DNA from: Pythium myriotylum
Lineage: Eukaryota; Oomycota; Peronosporomycetes; Pythiales; Pythiaceae
Assembly (NCBI GenBank): GCA_023091665.1
Contig: JALJCQ010000007.1
Span: 124,001 to 188,000 of the forward strand
Reading direction: 5' to 3'
Length of the DNA: 64,000 bases
Shown here: positions 40,601 through 49,650 of the stretch, in pieces
Numbering within the stretch: position 1 is the stretch's first letter
Layout: each line of letters opens with the position of its first letter
Translations under genes and position numbers: made by a program
The notes under the pieces: generated by a model
What the model was told of the DNA's origin: nothing
The model's input: the letters and a program-made list of their open reading frames with translations, nothing else
Databases searched by the model: none

Positions 40601-43537
40601 AACCAGCTCACGGCCCTCGGAGTGCTCTCCTACGGCATCTCGGTCACGACCATGGAGGAAGTTTTCATCAAGGTAGCCGAGGCCGGCGACGAAGACCAGC
40701 AGCACACGCTCAAAAAGGACGTGGGCGCAGCAGCTGTTGCCGTCGCTGTCGACAAACCGAGCGGTCCGGCCATCGCCAACCTCACGGGCATCGTCATGTT
40801 CGTGGTCCACCTAACTGCACTGCTGACGAAGCGCTTCCGCGTGGCCAAGCGCGACCGTCGCGTGCTCGTCTTCAGTGCGCTGCTGCCGGTCGTGCTGCTC
40901 GCAGCTGGGCTTGGGCTGCTCAAGTCGAGCTCACTCACGCGACCTGACCTCAAGATCCCGCTCACGTCAGACAAGTTCCTCGCCGGAAGTAACATGGAAG
41001 TACCTTACTTTTGCGAGAAGGACGACGCGCAGTGGTGCTCTTACCCACTCGGGACGCTCTTCGACGGCGGTAAGACCTCGGCCTTCACATCTAGCGACAT
41101 CGCGACGCCCCCCTACCCGACAGCGACCCCCACAGTCTTTGGTGTTGATTACCCTGTGACCGAGTTCGATGTGAACGGCACAACGGGCGTCTGCCTGCGA
41201 CTCGGTGAGAAGGCATACCAGCGAGCGTTTGGCTACGTCGACGGCGACCTCACGCACATCGTCAAGACGCCCGTGAAGAACCAGTACGGTGCGTTCGTGG
41301 TGCACGGGTCCGGTGCCGACCAAGTGTTCGCATACCACGCTATGGTCAACACGACAACAACCCATGGATCCATCATCTTCAAGGCGCTGCTAGACGAGGC
41401 TTTGTACCGTTGGATGGCCAGTGATGCAGACGCGACCAAGGCCAAGCCGAGCGTGAACTTGACGGTGAACGCCTTCCCGCTGCCGTACACGGCGACGACC
41501 AAGGCGCTCTTCGGCTCGTTCCTGTCGTTCACGGCGTGTATCTTCATCGTGATCGCGTTCGCGTTCTTCCCGGCATCCATCGTGGTCTTCCTCGTGAAGG
41601 AGAAGCAGCCCGAGCACAACTCCAAGCACCAGCAGCTCGTCTCGGGCGTGAGCTTACCGGCCTTTTGGCTCAGCAACTACATCTGGGACCTTGTCATGTA
41701 CAGCGTGCCGTTTGTCGCAGCTATCGTGCTCATCAAGCTCTTCGATATCGCGGCGCTAACAGGCAACGGCTGCACCGTGTGCACGTCGGCGACGTACCCG
41801 GCCGTCGTCTTGCTCTTCGTGCTCTTTGGCTTCGCGATCTGCCCGTTCACGTACGTCATGTCGTACTTGTTCAAGGACCACGCCAACTCGCAGACGTATA
41901 CGATCATGGCCAATTTCATCCTGGGTGTCGTGCTCATGGTCGTCTCGTTCATCCTCGACGTCATCGAGAGTAGCAAGGCCGCCAACAAAGTGCTCAAGTT
42001 TTTTTGGCGCCTCTCGCCGCTGTACTCGCTGGGTACGGGATTGCTGAACCAGGCCATGGCCGAGATAAAGGCCAACTTCGGGCTCTCCAAGTCCAAGCCG
42101 AGCCCGTTCGATCTCGACATCATGGGCTGGGAGATGCTGTATCTCGCCCTGGACGCCGTCGTGTTCTTTGCCGTCGCGGTGGGCATCGATTTCCTGCTGA
42201 GCTTCCCGAAGATTCGTGCGGCGATCTTCAAGGACCCGGCGATCCAAGACCCGCCGTTTGAAGAAGACGAAGGCGTCGTCAAAGAAGCCGAACGTGTGCG
42301 TAGCGGCGCGGCCGATGGCGACGCTGTGCTCGTGAAAAACCTGCGCAAGGTCTACAAGGGCAACAAAGTGGCCGTGCGCAACCTCTCGTTCGGACTGCCC
42401 AAGGGCGAGTGCTTCGGATATCTGGGCATCAACGGCGCCGGCAAGACGACGACCATGAAGATGCTCACGGGCGACTACCTGCCGACCTCGGGCATTGGCA
42501 AGCTCGGTGGCTTTGATATTCTTACGCAGCAGCTCGAAGTGCGTCGCCAAATCGGCTACTGTCCTCAGTTTGACGCGCTCTTCGAACTGCTTTCGGTGCG
42601 CGAACACCTCGAGCTCTTCGCGCGCATCAAAGGCATCCCGCGCAGCGAGCTAAACAAGGAGGTGAAGGAGCTGATGCACCAGATGAACCTGGACGACTTT
42701 GAGCACAAGCTCGCGGGCACGCTGAGCGGCGGCAACAAGCGGAAGTTGTCGGTGGCGATCGCGATGATCGGCTCGCCGCCCATCATTTTCCTCGACGAGC
42801 CATCCACGGGTATGGATCCAGTCTCGAGGCGCTTTATGTGGAACGTAATCGCGGCGATTTCGACCCACAAAAAGGAATCCACGATCATTCTCACGACGCA
42901 CAGCATGGAAGAATGCGAAGCGCTCTGCACTCGCGTCGGCATCATGGTCGGCGGACGCTTGCGTTGCCTCGGGAGCGTCCAGCACCTCAAGAACCGCCAC
43001 GGCCACGGACTCATGGTCGAGCTCAAGCTGGATCAGGCTCACTCGAGCGAGGTCGAGGCACGGGCGGTGGCTGTTTTCGGGAATAGCTCGGCGGATGCAT
43101 TGACGCAGGACCAGATCACCGATGCGTGTGGAAAGATGGGCGACGCCTCATGGGCGAGCAAGATCGACGCCAAGCACTCGACGGGCTATGCACTCGCAGC
43201 TGCGCTCACGAAAGATGGCTCGCTACGCAAGGCACTCTTCGTCGCCTGGTGGATGGCCGAGGAGAGATTCTTGGGTCTCCACACCTTCCTTGAACAATGT
43301 TTTGGCGCCGGTCACGCCCAGTTACTCGAGCGCCAAAACGATCTCTGCCGCTACAAGCTCCTGGGCGATGCAAAAACCCTCAAGCTCTCGAATGTCTTCC
43401 GCCTCGTCGAAGGTGGCAAAGCCGCTCACCACATCCGTGAGTATTCGGTGTCTCAAACGACACTGGAGCAGATCTTCAACTACTTCGCTTCACAGCAGTC
43501 GGAGGAAAAAGGCGTCGCTCGTGGCATGGGCGGCTAG
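37694..43537 (+). CDS. Full-length ABCA-type ABC transporter
   Basis: 1947 residues, intronless. Order: first membrane helix with KNWLLKKRHP just before it, a large extracytoplasmic loop (about 60-390), a helix bundle to about 650, NBD1 (Walker A GHNGAGKTT at about 721, LSGGMKRKLS, FLDEPTSGMDP), a second helix and loop set, NBD2 (Walker A GINGAGKTT at about 1578, LSGGNKRKLS, FLDEPSTGMDP) and a C-terminal regulatory region. Both catalytic sites look intact. ABCA proteins move lipids or sterols across plasma or endolysosomal membranes. Both halves are reverse-duplicated NBD-after-TMD, the usual ABCA order, so it is a complete transporter in one chain. Confidence 0.95.
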   Translation: MTAGRKVSTLMHVRTLLWKNWLLKKRHPIATFFEVVLPVLFIILMSGLKGLTDNVNVPAGWSDGKSFTLTNYNGDFGTWNLNLKLGGFSNQRKYMASETTLSGLLMYLGLRAASELRNVDTLSSAQLNACRYAVGYFGKVSTDAASSNAIPSECRNVVTPYKLGIAPDNDFTRKYFYETMKQWYPIVEASKSKVNATSRVKVPAFEDSVKFFDNNAALESYIKSMDYGQSVDTPKIYGAIVFEKHPVDNAIGTFGDIEYSLRFNSTQGKGGSVGDVPRTVGDPPFESPFQKTIVTDYFQRYASLGFMTLQTAVTRFANCLPAWDASTKTTTGVCSQPKAVAKASVALDTQMYQRFATDFMFKIVHPKLFQDPYSEMMGVDASEKEKLLVPLRVAPQSYYGLEVSAFPIHGFLSAPFYDSVKDVFALVFILAYLYSVSRILVVFIQEKETRAREYMKILGIAENSIIFAWYITYITIFLIGSILQAIASKGGLFSASDPGIIFLFFFLFSMSVLSFGFLVSTLFSRARTGAFAGMVLFFFMYFVSSAFSSSSSKGSKGIACLLSPVALAFGVQTLASVESTSEGINHGNIRTVSDNFSFDISLGMLFFDTILYTVLGLYFERVVPKEWGTTEKWYFPVQPSYWRRKFSSRKVNDMANYVDHAVDVNSNVEPVGPELLAQERSGEALVIKNIKKEFVVPGGVKKAVRGVSLSMYKDQITCLLGHNGAGKTTLISMLTGVIAPTEGDAYFRGLSLRNNMAEIRQSLGLCFQYDVLYAEMTVEEHLLFFARVKGYKGKELNEVVTTKIQEVGLTEKRKVNSASLSGGMKRKLSVAICLLGDSALVFLDEPTSGMDPYSRRSTWEILLNNRQNRVVVLTTHFMDEADILGDRIAIMAEGQLRCCGSSLFLKNKYGAGYNFTLVKADQCREQELIALISHHVPRATILSNVGAEISFQLPLDSSTQFPTMFEELDNQLTALGVLSYGISVTTMEEVFIKVAEAGDEDQQHTLKKDVGAAAVAVAVDKPSGPAIANLTGIVMFVVHLTALLTKRFRVAKRDRRVLVFSALLPVVLLAAGLGLLKSSSLTRPDLKIPLTSDKFLAGSNMEVPYFCEKDDAQWCSYPLGTLFDGGKTSAFTSSDIATPPYPTATPTVFGVDYPVTEFDVNGTTGVCLRLGEKAYQRAFGYVDGDLTHIVKTPVKNQYGAFVVHGSGADQVFAYHAMVNTTTTHGSIIFKALLDEALYRWMASDADATKAKPSVNLTVNAFPLPYTATTKALFGSFLSFTACIFIVIAFAFFPASIVVFLVKEKQPEHNSKHQQLVSGVSLPAFWLSNYIWDLVMYSVPFVAAIVLIKLFDIAALTGNGCTVCTSATYPAVVLLFVLFGFAICPFTYVMSYLFKDHANSQTYTIMANFILGVVLMVVSFILDVIESSKAANKVLKFFWRLSPLYSLGTGLLNQAMAEIKANFGLSKSKPSPFDLDIMGWEMLYLALDAVVFFAVAVGIDFLLSFPKIRAAIFKDPAIQDPPFEEDEGVVKEAERVRSGAADGDAVLVKNLRKVYKGNKVAVRNLSFGLPKGECFGYLGINGAGKTTTMKMLTGDYLPTSGIGKLGGFDILTQQLEVRRQIGYCPQFDALFELLSVREHLELFARIKGIPRSELNKEVKELMHQMNLDDFEHKLAGTLSGGNKRKLSVAIAMIGSPPIIFLDEPSTGMDPVSRRFMWNVIAAISTHKKESTIILTTHSMEECEALCTRVGIMVGGRLRCLGSVQHLKNRHGHGLMVELKLDQAHSSEVEARAVAVFGNSSADALTQDQITDACGKMGDASWASKIDAKHSTGYALAAALTKDGSLRKALFVAWWMAEERFLGLHTFLEQCFGAGHAQLLERQNDLCRYKLLGDAKTLKLSNVFRLVEGGKAAHHIREYSVSQTTLEQIFNYFASQQSEEKGVARGMGG

Positions 43538-44208
43538 AGATGCGAGTGTCATTTAATGATGTATATTGCTTGTTTTTTTCCATGTTCCACTTGAGAAACA
43601 CGGGATTTTGGCCACCCGTCCGGGAGATGGCTACACTCTGTCACACGTCGCAGATAGCCTCATTCTCACATGTCGCAGAGAGCTCCGCTCACACGTCACA
43701 GAGCCCCCCCCCCACCATCGTCCGCAAGCCAATCACATCCGAATTGCCAGCTCCAAAACTCCCGCCGCCCCAACAAAACCACCGGACTATACTGTGACAG
43801 GTCACGAGGCCACTGACTCCTTAATACCGTGCTCGACAGAATCATTTTCTTCCGCGCTCTCACTTCTACTTGGGTTTTTATCGTTGTATTTTTTAGGTCT
43901 GGTTTCCTCCGTTGTTTGGAGATGTTTCGCTTTGTGCACCCGATGCATTTCTCCTGACAATACAGATCAAGTGGTGGCGAGGTTTTTATGAACAGCCAGT
44001 GCCGACTTTTCCAGGGCAGCGAGAGCGGAAGAAAATGATATGAGAGCTAATCCACAGATCCACCATATTATCTTTCATTCTTTCAATTAGTCATGGCATT
44101 TGTATGTTGCAAAGCTATGAGTCACAGATGAATTGAAACTGTTCGTGTTTTGACAAAAGCAGCGACCTGAAAACATCTCTACTGTCGTTTGACAGGCGTT
44201 CGAAAGAC
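43538..44208. repeat. Source copy of the dispersed block, with three related 13-mers
   Basis: 43625-44208 pairs with 24510-25087 (see that entry). Three variants of CACACGTCRCAGA occur in tandem: 43642-43654 and 43690-43702 are on the plus strand, with a looser CACATGTCGCAGA between them near 43668. A run of nine C follows at about 43704-43712. Confidence 0.75.
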
Positions 44209-45189
44209 TCAGCCGACCACCTTGACCACCACCTTGCCCACGGCACGACTGGTCTTGACGCGACGAATCCCGTCCACAACCTTCTCGAACGGCACCACCG
44301 AGTCCACGAACGGCTTCACGACGCCATCGTCCACCAGACGTGCGATGCGGTCCAGCGACTCCCCGGATGCACTAGCCGCAAACCACGCGAAGGACGCTCC
44401 AAACTTAGGCGGACTCGGGTTCATCGTCGGCATCAACGTGACGAAGCGTCCCGAATCTTTCTTGAGCACATCCTGCGCCCCGTCGTCCCACGCCGTCGGC
44501 TCCACGGAGCAGTCGTAGACGACGTCGATCGAGTGCGGCGCGACGACGTCTCGCCACTTCTCACTCGTGTAGTCGATGACGCGGTCGGCGCCGACAGACT
44601 TGACGAGCGCCGCGTTTTTGGCACTAGTGGTCACAAAGACCGTGGCGCCGAGATGCTTGGCGTACTGGATGGCGAAGAGTCCGACGGAGGTGGATCCTCC
44701 CAAGATGAGGATGGTCTCCCCTTTCTGGAGCTTGGCCTGATCGTCGATGGCCTGGAGACTGGTCTGCGAGACGACCGGAAGGGCAGCAGATCGATCGAAG
44801 TCGAGCGATGCTGGCTTGCGGGCAACGAAGTGCTCGTCCAGCGTGAAGAACTGCGCCAAGGCCCCTGGAGAAGCGAGCGGTGCCATCGCGTAGACGGCGT
44901 CACCAACGCGGACGCGGGTGACGTCGGACCCCGCCTCCACGACTACGCCTGCGACATCGACGCCAACACGGTAGGGCTTGTCGGGTGTCGGAGATCCACC
45001 CGTGAACTGCAGGCCGTAGATCTCGGCGAGCTTGTAGTCGATGGGGTTGAGCGCGGCGCTCTGGACTTGGACGCGCACGTCTTTGGGTCCGAGAGGCAGG
45101 GTTGAGACATCGCGCAGCTGGAGGACGTCTTCACAGGTGCCATATTGCTCGTAGATCCAGGCTCGGTAGGTCGCAGGGGCGGCGTTCAT
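44209..45189 (-). CDS. Medium-chain (MDR) quinone-oxidoreductase-like reductase
   Basis: 326 residues from ATG 45189. The N-terminal GroES-like domain contains ALNPIDYK (about 46-53) and GVDVAGVVVEAG (about 76-87). The Rossmann fold has GGSTSVG at about 164-170 in place of the usual GAAGGVG, and the C-terminus ends VGKVVVKVV. No catalytic or structural zinc cysteines are seen, which places it with the zinc-free quinone oxidoreductase or enoyl-reductase branch using NADPH. The substrate cannot be inferred. Pieces of this gene are duplicated at 25088-25360 (3' end) and 28568-28660 (5' end). Confidence 0.9.
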   Translation of the reverse strand: MNAAPATYRAWIYEQYGTCEDVLQLRDVSTLPLGPKDVRVQVQSAALNPIDYKLAEIYGLQFTGGSPTPDKPYRVGVDVAGVVVEAGSDVTRVRVGDAVYAMAPLASPGALAQFFTLDEHFVARKPASLDFDRSAALPVVSQTSLQAIDDQAKLQKGETILILGGSTSVGLFAIQYAKHLGATVFVTTSAKNAALVKSVGADRVIDYTSEKWRDVVAPHSIDVVYDCSVEPTAWDDGAQDVLKKDSGRFVTLMPTMNPSPPKFGASFAWFAASASGESLDRIARLVDDGVVKPFVDSVVPFEKVVDGIRRVKTSRAVGKVVVKVVG

Positions 45190-45569
45190 GGCGCAAGGTC
45201 GGAGTGTCTGACCTAGTCGTGGGTGGTTTCACGTTGTGTCGTGAGTGGCGACTTTGGAAATGGAGATCCAGGGTCCGAGCATCCGATCGGGCAGCTCGAG
45301 GTGGAAAGGTAGCGCGAGACCTTGGGGGAACGTGGGGTGGAGCTGTCGCGATACAGACGTTGGTTTCGTGGTGGAGAAGGGGGTCTTAGAGTGGCTAGCG
45401 ACTGGGTTCGTAGTTTCGAGTCTCGTTTGTGTTCGTTGTTTATGCGGGTTTTCGCCGATACCTTTGTTGCCATGTTTTCGCTCTTTGATCGATTTGGCTC
45501 CAGGCACGCGACGCAGTAATGATTCTCGCCATAAAAGACTCGATCTGGACGAGACCGCATCCATGTTTA
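45190..45569. repeat. 5' flank of the MDR gene, duplicated at 28259-28568
   Basis: The reverse complement of about 45190-45500 aligns with 28259-28568, sharing TTCCCYCAAG-, TTTTCACCTCGAGCT- and ACAACGTR-type stretches. No gene is supported; it is probably the promoter of the MDR gene. Confidence 0.65.
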
Positions 45570-45835
45570 CGGTGACTAAGCGTAAACTCGACGAGGAATC
45601 TCGATGAAGACCGCGTGTGTTTACGGCAAGAGCTATACTGATGGTCGAGAGCCTCGGTACCTGTGATCACGAAAATACCCAGCATTTCGTTTTCGTACTG
45701 TGGTGTGTTCATGATCGAAAGTTTGGTGTGTTGAAATGAGCTTGCGATTCGCATGATCCAGCAAAACCTGTAAGGACGCCGTAAACACGCGCGGTCTTGA
45801 TCAAAAATTTTCATCGAGTTTACGCTTGGTCACCG
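45570..45835. mobile_element. Foldback (MITE-like) element
   Basis: Imperfect 57-bp terminal inverted repeats, 45570-45626 and 45779-45835, enclose about 150 bp without coding capacity. The outer ends read CGGTGACTAAGCG and CGCTTGGTCACCG. I see no clear target-site duplication, so assignment to a superfamily is not possible. Confidence 0.68.
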
Positions 45836-45971
45836 GTCGTCCACCGCAAGCCTTTTGGTTACGGCAAGATGAAGCAGCTCGCTGGGTGCCTGAAAGCGTA
45901 TTGATCAAAGAAACGCTCTCGCTAGCCACTCGTGCGTGCCATACCACACACCGAGGCATCGCCCTGGACTC

Positions 45972-46076
45972 CCCGAGGTGCCGATCAATGAGACGTTGCA
46001 GGCGCTGGGTGTGAGCTTTTTTATCCCGGTCACGCTGGTCACGGGGTCGTTCAAGGTCAACGATACGCCCATCCCT
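45972..46076 (+). pseudogene. Fragment of GTPBP1 domain 2
   Basis: The plus strand encodes VPINETLQALGVSF, then a valine-rich step and TLVTGSFKVNDTPI, matching MPIDETFQVPGVGF and TLVTGSFKVNDTLI of the GTPBP1 gene at 29549-31294. Only about 35 codons are present. Confidence 0.85.
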
Positions 46077-46317
46077 GTAAACTTCCGAGTACGAGGAGGC
46101 GCAAAAGATTTAGAGGTCGCTTTTGCAGTCACAGTGACCTCCGCTTTGCTCAAAGATGACAAGGGAGACGATGTCCATGTGGCTGATGACCACAAGCAAA
46201 TGCACGCATACCTAATAGTTGTGTTGTATCGAATGTATTCTCGCACGAGTGAAAGAGTGAGGCACTTGAGGCCGAAATGGTTCCGTGCGGTAGAGCGTCG
46301 TTGAGGCTCGCCTCGCG

Positions 46318-46423
46318 TCATTGTGCCTGAAGTCTGTCGAGCGACGAACCAGAAGCGGAAGCGCAGAACATGTCGTGTAGCCGAAACGTCATCTGGGGTT
46401 GATTGTCCACCGACACGTTCAAG
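46318..46423 (-). pseudogene. Frame-shifted C-terminal part of the 46424-47287 gene
   Basis: A second minus-strand frame, open from 46512 to 46318, encodes a conserved segment (TIPRSPNEGLVIQRNEALQ, VDNQPQMTFRLHDMF) that is also conserved at 28754-28987. It overlaps the end of the main frame and appears to be the original C-terminus. Confidence 0.7.
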
Positions 46424-47287
46424 TCATGCGGTACGGCGGCCACAAAACTCTGAAGGGCCTCGTTCCTCTGGATGACGAGTCCTTCGTTCGGAGACCGAGG
46501 AATCGTCACCACGCGAGGAACAACAGGGTCCGTAGTGGACGGGAGCTCCCCCCAAACTCGTTAGCACAGAGTGATGGAGTGGCGCATTGCCGAACGAGAT
46601 CTCCTGGACGACTCGTATGGGGTGGCGGCCATGAACCTTCCTGGTACCGGGGACACGCTCGAAGACAACAGCGAGCGCAGCTTTCACGAGATGGTTCGCG
46701 GGAACACCGTCTGTACGGGCGTCAAAGTACTTGAAGACGACCACACGCTGGACGCGAAGATCCTGGAGGTAGTTTCTGGCTGCCGCGATGAGAGCTGGCA
46801 CGCTTCGGTTTGTGACTTCGATCTCGACGATGACAATCGGTACAGGGCCTATCGCCAGCGCCACGTCCAGTCTATATCGGATGCCAGCAATCGTAGCTGG
46901 GTATCCGAACCACGCGATCAGATTTTGTGGCGTGGGTTGTGCTTGTCGCTGATGAGCGTAGTTGGCGGCAACCCTTACGGCTTCTCCTTTCGCAATGAGG
47001 TGCTCGTAGGTCTCGACGTCCATGAGCTCAAGCGTTCCGTCTCTGCGAAGACGAAGAATGAGACCACACGCCCAATCGCTCGGGATCCTGTCGAACATTG
47101 CAGCAGTCACACCGCGCGCCACCTCTACGCAGATCTCGACCTGGCCGTCGTCGTCGTGAGCGCCGCGAACTGTGCTGGCCTCCCGTGCGCGCTCGAGAAA
47201 GATTTCTTTTGCTGTCTCGAGTTGTCGCTTCGTCACCGTCCTTGGCTGCCGTTGTCTCGCAACAGAGGGCTCCGTTGTCGTCGCCAT
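46424..47287 (-). CDS. Putative PD-(D/E)XK/Uma2-like nuclease-fold protein, frameshifted near the 3' end
   Basis: 287 residues from ATG 47287. Residues about 118-200 carry PTPQNLIAWFGYP, RYRLDVALAIG (Asp about 141), VIVEIEVTN (Glu about 155 and 157) and ARNYLQDLRVQRVVVFKYF. A conserved Asp followed about 14 residues later by a hydrophobic strand with acidic residues, then an amphipathic helix, resembles the core of Uma2/DUF820-type nuclease folds. The Lys of E-x-K is replaced by Glu, so activity is doubtful. The last about 45 residues (after HHSVLTSLGG) are out of the ancestral frame because a run of six C at 46548-46553 has one base more than the paralogous G run at 28768-28772. Function unknown. 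Confidence 0.6.
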   Translation of the reverse strand: MATTTEPSVARQRQPRTVTKRQLETAKEIFLERAREASTVRGAHDDDGQVEICVEVARGVTAAMFDRIPSDWACGLILRLRRDGTLELMDVETYEHLIAKGEAVRVAANYAHQRQAQPTPQNLIAWFGYPATIAGIRYRLDVALAIGPVPIVIVEIEVTNRSVPALIAAARNYLQDLRVQRVVVFKYFDARTDGVPANHLVKAALAVVFERVPGTRKVHGRHPIRVVQEISFGNAPLHHSVLTSLGGAPVHYGPCCSSRGDDSSVSERRTRHPEERGPSEFCGRRTA

Positions 47288-47722
47288 GGATCCTCGAGTT
47301 GGTCGAATCCAAGCCGTCAGTGAATCTTGCGGAGTGAGGAAGCGACGTCGCCAAGTTGGAGAACAATGAACTCGGGCTTGAATCGCTGGCGACAGACATC
47401 AACCACCCATCACCATCCACCTCGTCTCCAAAACTCGCGTCTGCGTCGGTATCACTCATGCTGCGAGACGAGGTGGATGGTGATGGGAAGATATGAACAA
47501 GTGCAGCAGGACTTGCTGAAAAATAGTGGGATATGGCGGTAGTAGTAGTAGTGGAGGTGGTGGTGGTGGTGAGTGTAGAGACTGAAGGGGAGGGGGGATT
47601 CTCAACACGCTCTCATATCGTTCCGCCTCGCTCACGCTGCCTTGGAATGCGACAGCGGACGTTCATCAAGCGTCTCGCTCCGTCGCCATGCAGCGACAAA
47701 GACAAGACAGACATCCCGAGTC
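47288..47722. other. Intergenic with a 23-bp inverted repeat
   Basis: Arms 47406-47428 and 47465-47487 are perfect reverse complements with a 36-nt loop. A GGTGGTGGTGGT run lies near 47555. No gene is supported here. Confidence 0.7.
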
Positions 47723-49650
47723 GACGAGAGGAACCCGATACGATCATCAAGCGTATTGAGAATGTCCACATTGGAAAACCAAGTAGAAATGAGCGTACTA
47801 TAGAAATGATCCTGTAAAAGTACGGTCTTAATCTATTAAATTCAAATGCGAGCTCACGGTATACTCTCGTAAAGTCCCGTATGGCTGATGGTCCGTTTTG
47901 CCACAATCCAAGACTTTCCATTGGCTGCATCTGAGTCCAAACTCATTTCTGAAAAACTGAGACGATCTGAATCCGGCTTCTCCGTTGTTTTCCGTTGACG
48001 ACAGAGCCGCTTCACTGAACGACACTGCTCTCTTCCACGAAGAGAGCTTGTGTGCGTACTCTGTACTCTCCCTGCTTTCTCTCTTGCCACTCCAGGACCC
48101 ACGGGACTGCTGTCTTTTCCCCCACACACTCACCAAAAAAAACATCTTCACCCGACGTGTCTCGGGGCAAGAGGGCCTGGCCTCCTTCGCGGTTGTGCGA
48201 GAAGCACGGAGCGACAAGTGCTGCCACCTTTCGATCGGTGGAGAGACACCCTGCAGACAACTCTGCCCGACAAGACTTGAGACGCGCAGATGGCTGGGTG
48301 CACGCGTTTGGAATCTTCTGGCCCTCGGTGTCTTAGTCTGATCCCTCTCGCGTCTCCCGATTTGGAGACTTTGTGTCGTCGTCGTTGGCGGTAACTCGAT
48401 CGCTTCCCAGATTTGCTCGCGAACGCGATGCCGCCCACCGACGTCGAAACGCTCGTCGAGCCGCTCGTGCTCGCGGACGACTGTACTTCGTCGCGGGAGC
48501 TGCTCACCATCACTGTCTCTCCGTCTCCCATGGCGAACAAACTGAGATCCAAGCCAACGGGTATGAACTTCGATGAGGAAGACGAAGAAGAACCCGAGAC
48601 AAAGCGAGACCACGCCGACCCGGAGACACGAACAGCACATCCGCCGCCATCTCCGAGAGTGGCTGACCCTCGGGTCGATTCGCAAAATCCGTTAGTATTG
48701 GATTCTCCGATGGAGCCTGCTCCTTCTTCACCGCAACTTGAAATCGTGGAGATCAAAGACGAACCCGTGGTCGAAACATCCCCAGCAAGCAACCACGAGC
48801 CGGATCCAATCGCCAGGGGAGACACCGCTGTTACTGACCCCGCAGTGGAGATCCCGGCGTTCGCCACAATTGAACCGAAGCCTCCTACGAAGGAAGACGT
48901 CGCCACTTTACTCGCCACTGTCCAGGCCTTCCTCTTTGACAAGGTACGGAACTGTGGGCGTTGAATTGGAGCGTTGATTCCGACTCGTATTCGCGGTTGC
49001 ACAGGTCAAAGATAACCAGTGCAGCACCCACTCTAAGGAGATTCATGACTGTACGTAGCTTCGATACTCTTTGTGTGCACTATCGGGGTCATTGACCTGT
49101 CGGTACTTGTGTGACTCAGTTCTTACGACCCATTTAAGCGAAAGCCAACAAGCCGAGCTGCTTCCTTTGGTGATCGATCGATTAGCACACGAGTTCCAGA
49201 CCGAGATGCCGGACCAGGACGTCTCGCTGGACGTGCAGTCGTCGCTTTGTCTACTCGAGCAAATGTTTGTCCCCATCGGTCGCCGCTCGCCGCTTCAGGA
49301 CATGTACACGGCCGAAGAAGAGGAGCTGCTCAATCAATTGGGCAATAACTCGGCTCGATAGGAAGGCTCAGTGACAGATCTCAATAATAGAACATTCCTA
49401 AGAATCCCGAGCGACGGTCCACCTGCCAATGTTTGGTTGCCGGCGATGCGCGGACCTCGGCTCACATCAACATGGGTTCAAGGCCGCCCATGACGAAGAG
49501 AATCTACTGCACGCATTTCTTCACGTCGTGCATGACCAAAGAGCCACTCTCATTCCAGCTAAACAAAGCGATTCACTGGAATGTCTACAAGACCCACGAT
49601 GGCGTTCCTCCTATCCTTTTGGTGGTCTCTCCGCATCCATCACCATCAGC
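47723..49650. repeat. Left arm of large inverted duplication
   Basis: The sequence is the reverse complement of 62050-64000 (position p pairs with 111723 minus p between 47723 and 49361). From 47723 to about 49361 the two arms appear identical, introns included; beyond that point they carry many substitutions and small indels and end near 49650/62050. The outer end lies beyond the right edge of the window. Confidence 0.93.
48428..49361 (+). CDS. Uncharacterised acidic protein, copy 1 (three exons)
   Basis: Exons 48428-48943, 49005-49050 and 49120-49361 join in phase to 267 residues; introns of 61 and 69 nt are GT..AG. Residues about 1-150 are acidic, proline-rich and probably disordered (NFDEEDEEEPETK, several SP sites). 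The C-terminal part from about 155 is well structured: ATLLATVQAFLFDKVKDNQ, then FLTTHLSESQQAELLPLVI and LEQMFVPIGRRSPLQDMY, likely helical. I do not recognise the family. An identical copy lies in the other arm of the inverted duplication. Confidence 0.82.

Noticed and set aside
47028..47459. 143-codon minus-strand frame overlapping the start of the nuclease-fold-like gene
   Set aside because: It is an overlapping frame of the same DNA; the 46424-47287 frame carries the conserved motifs.
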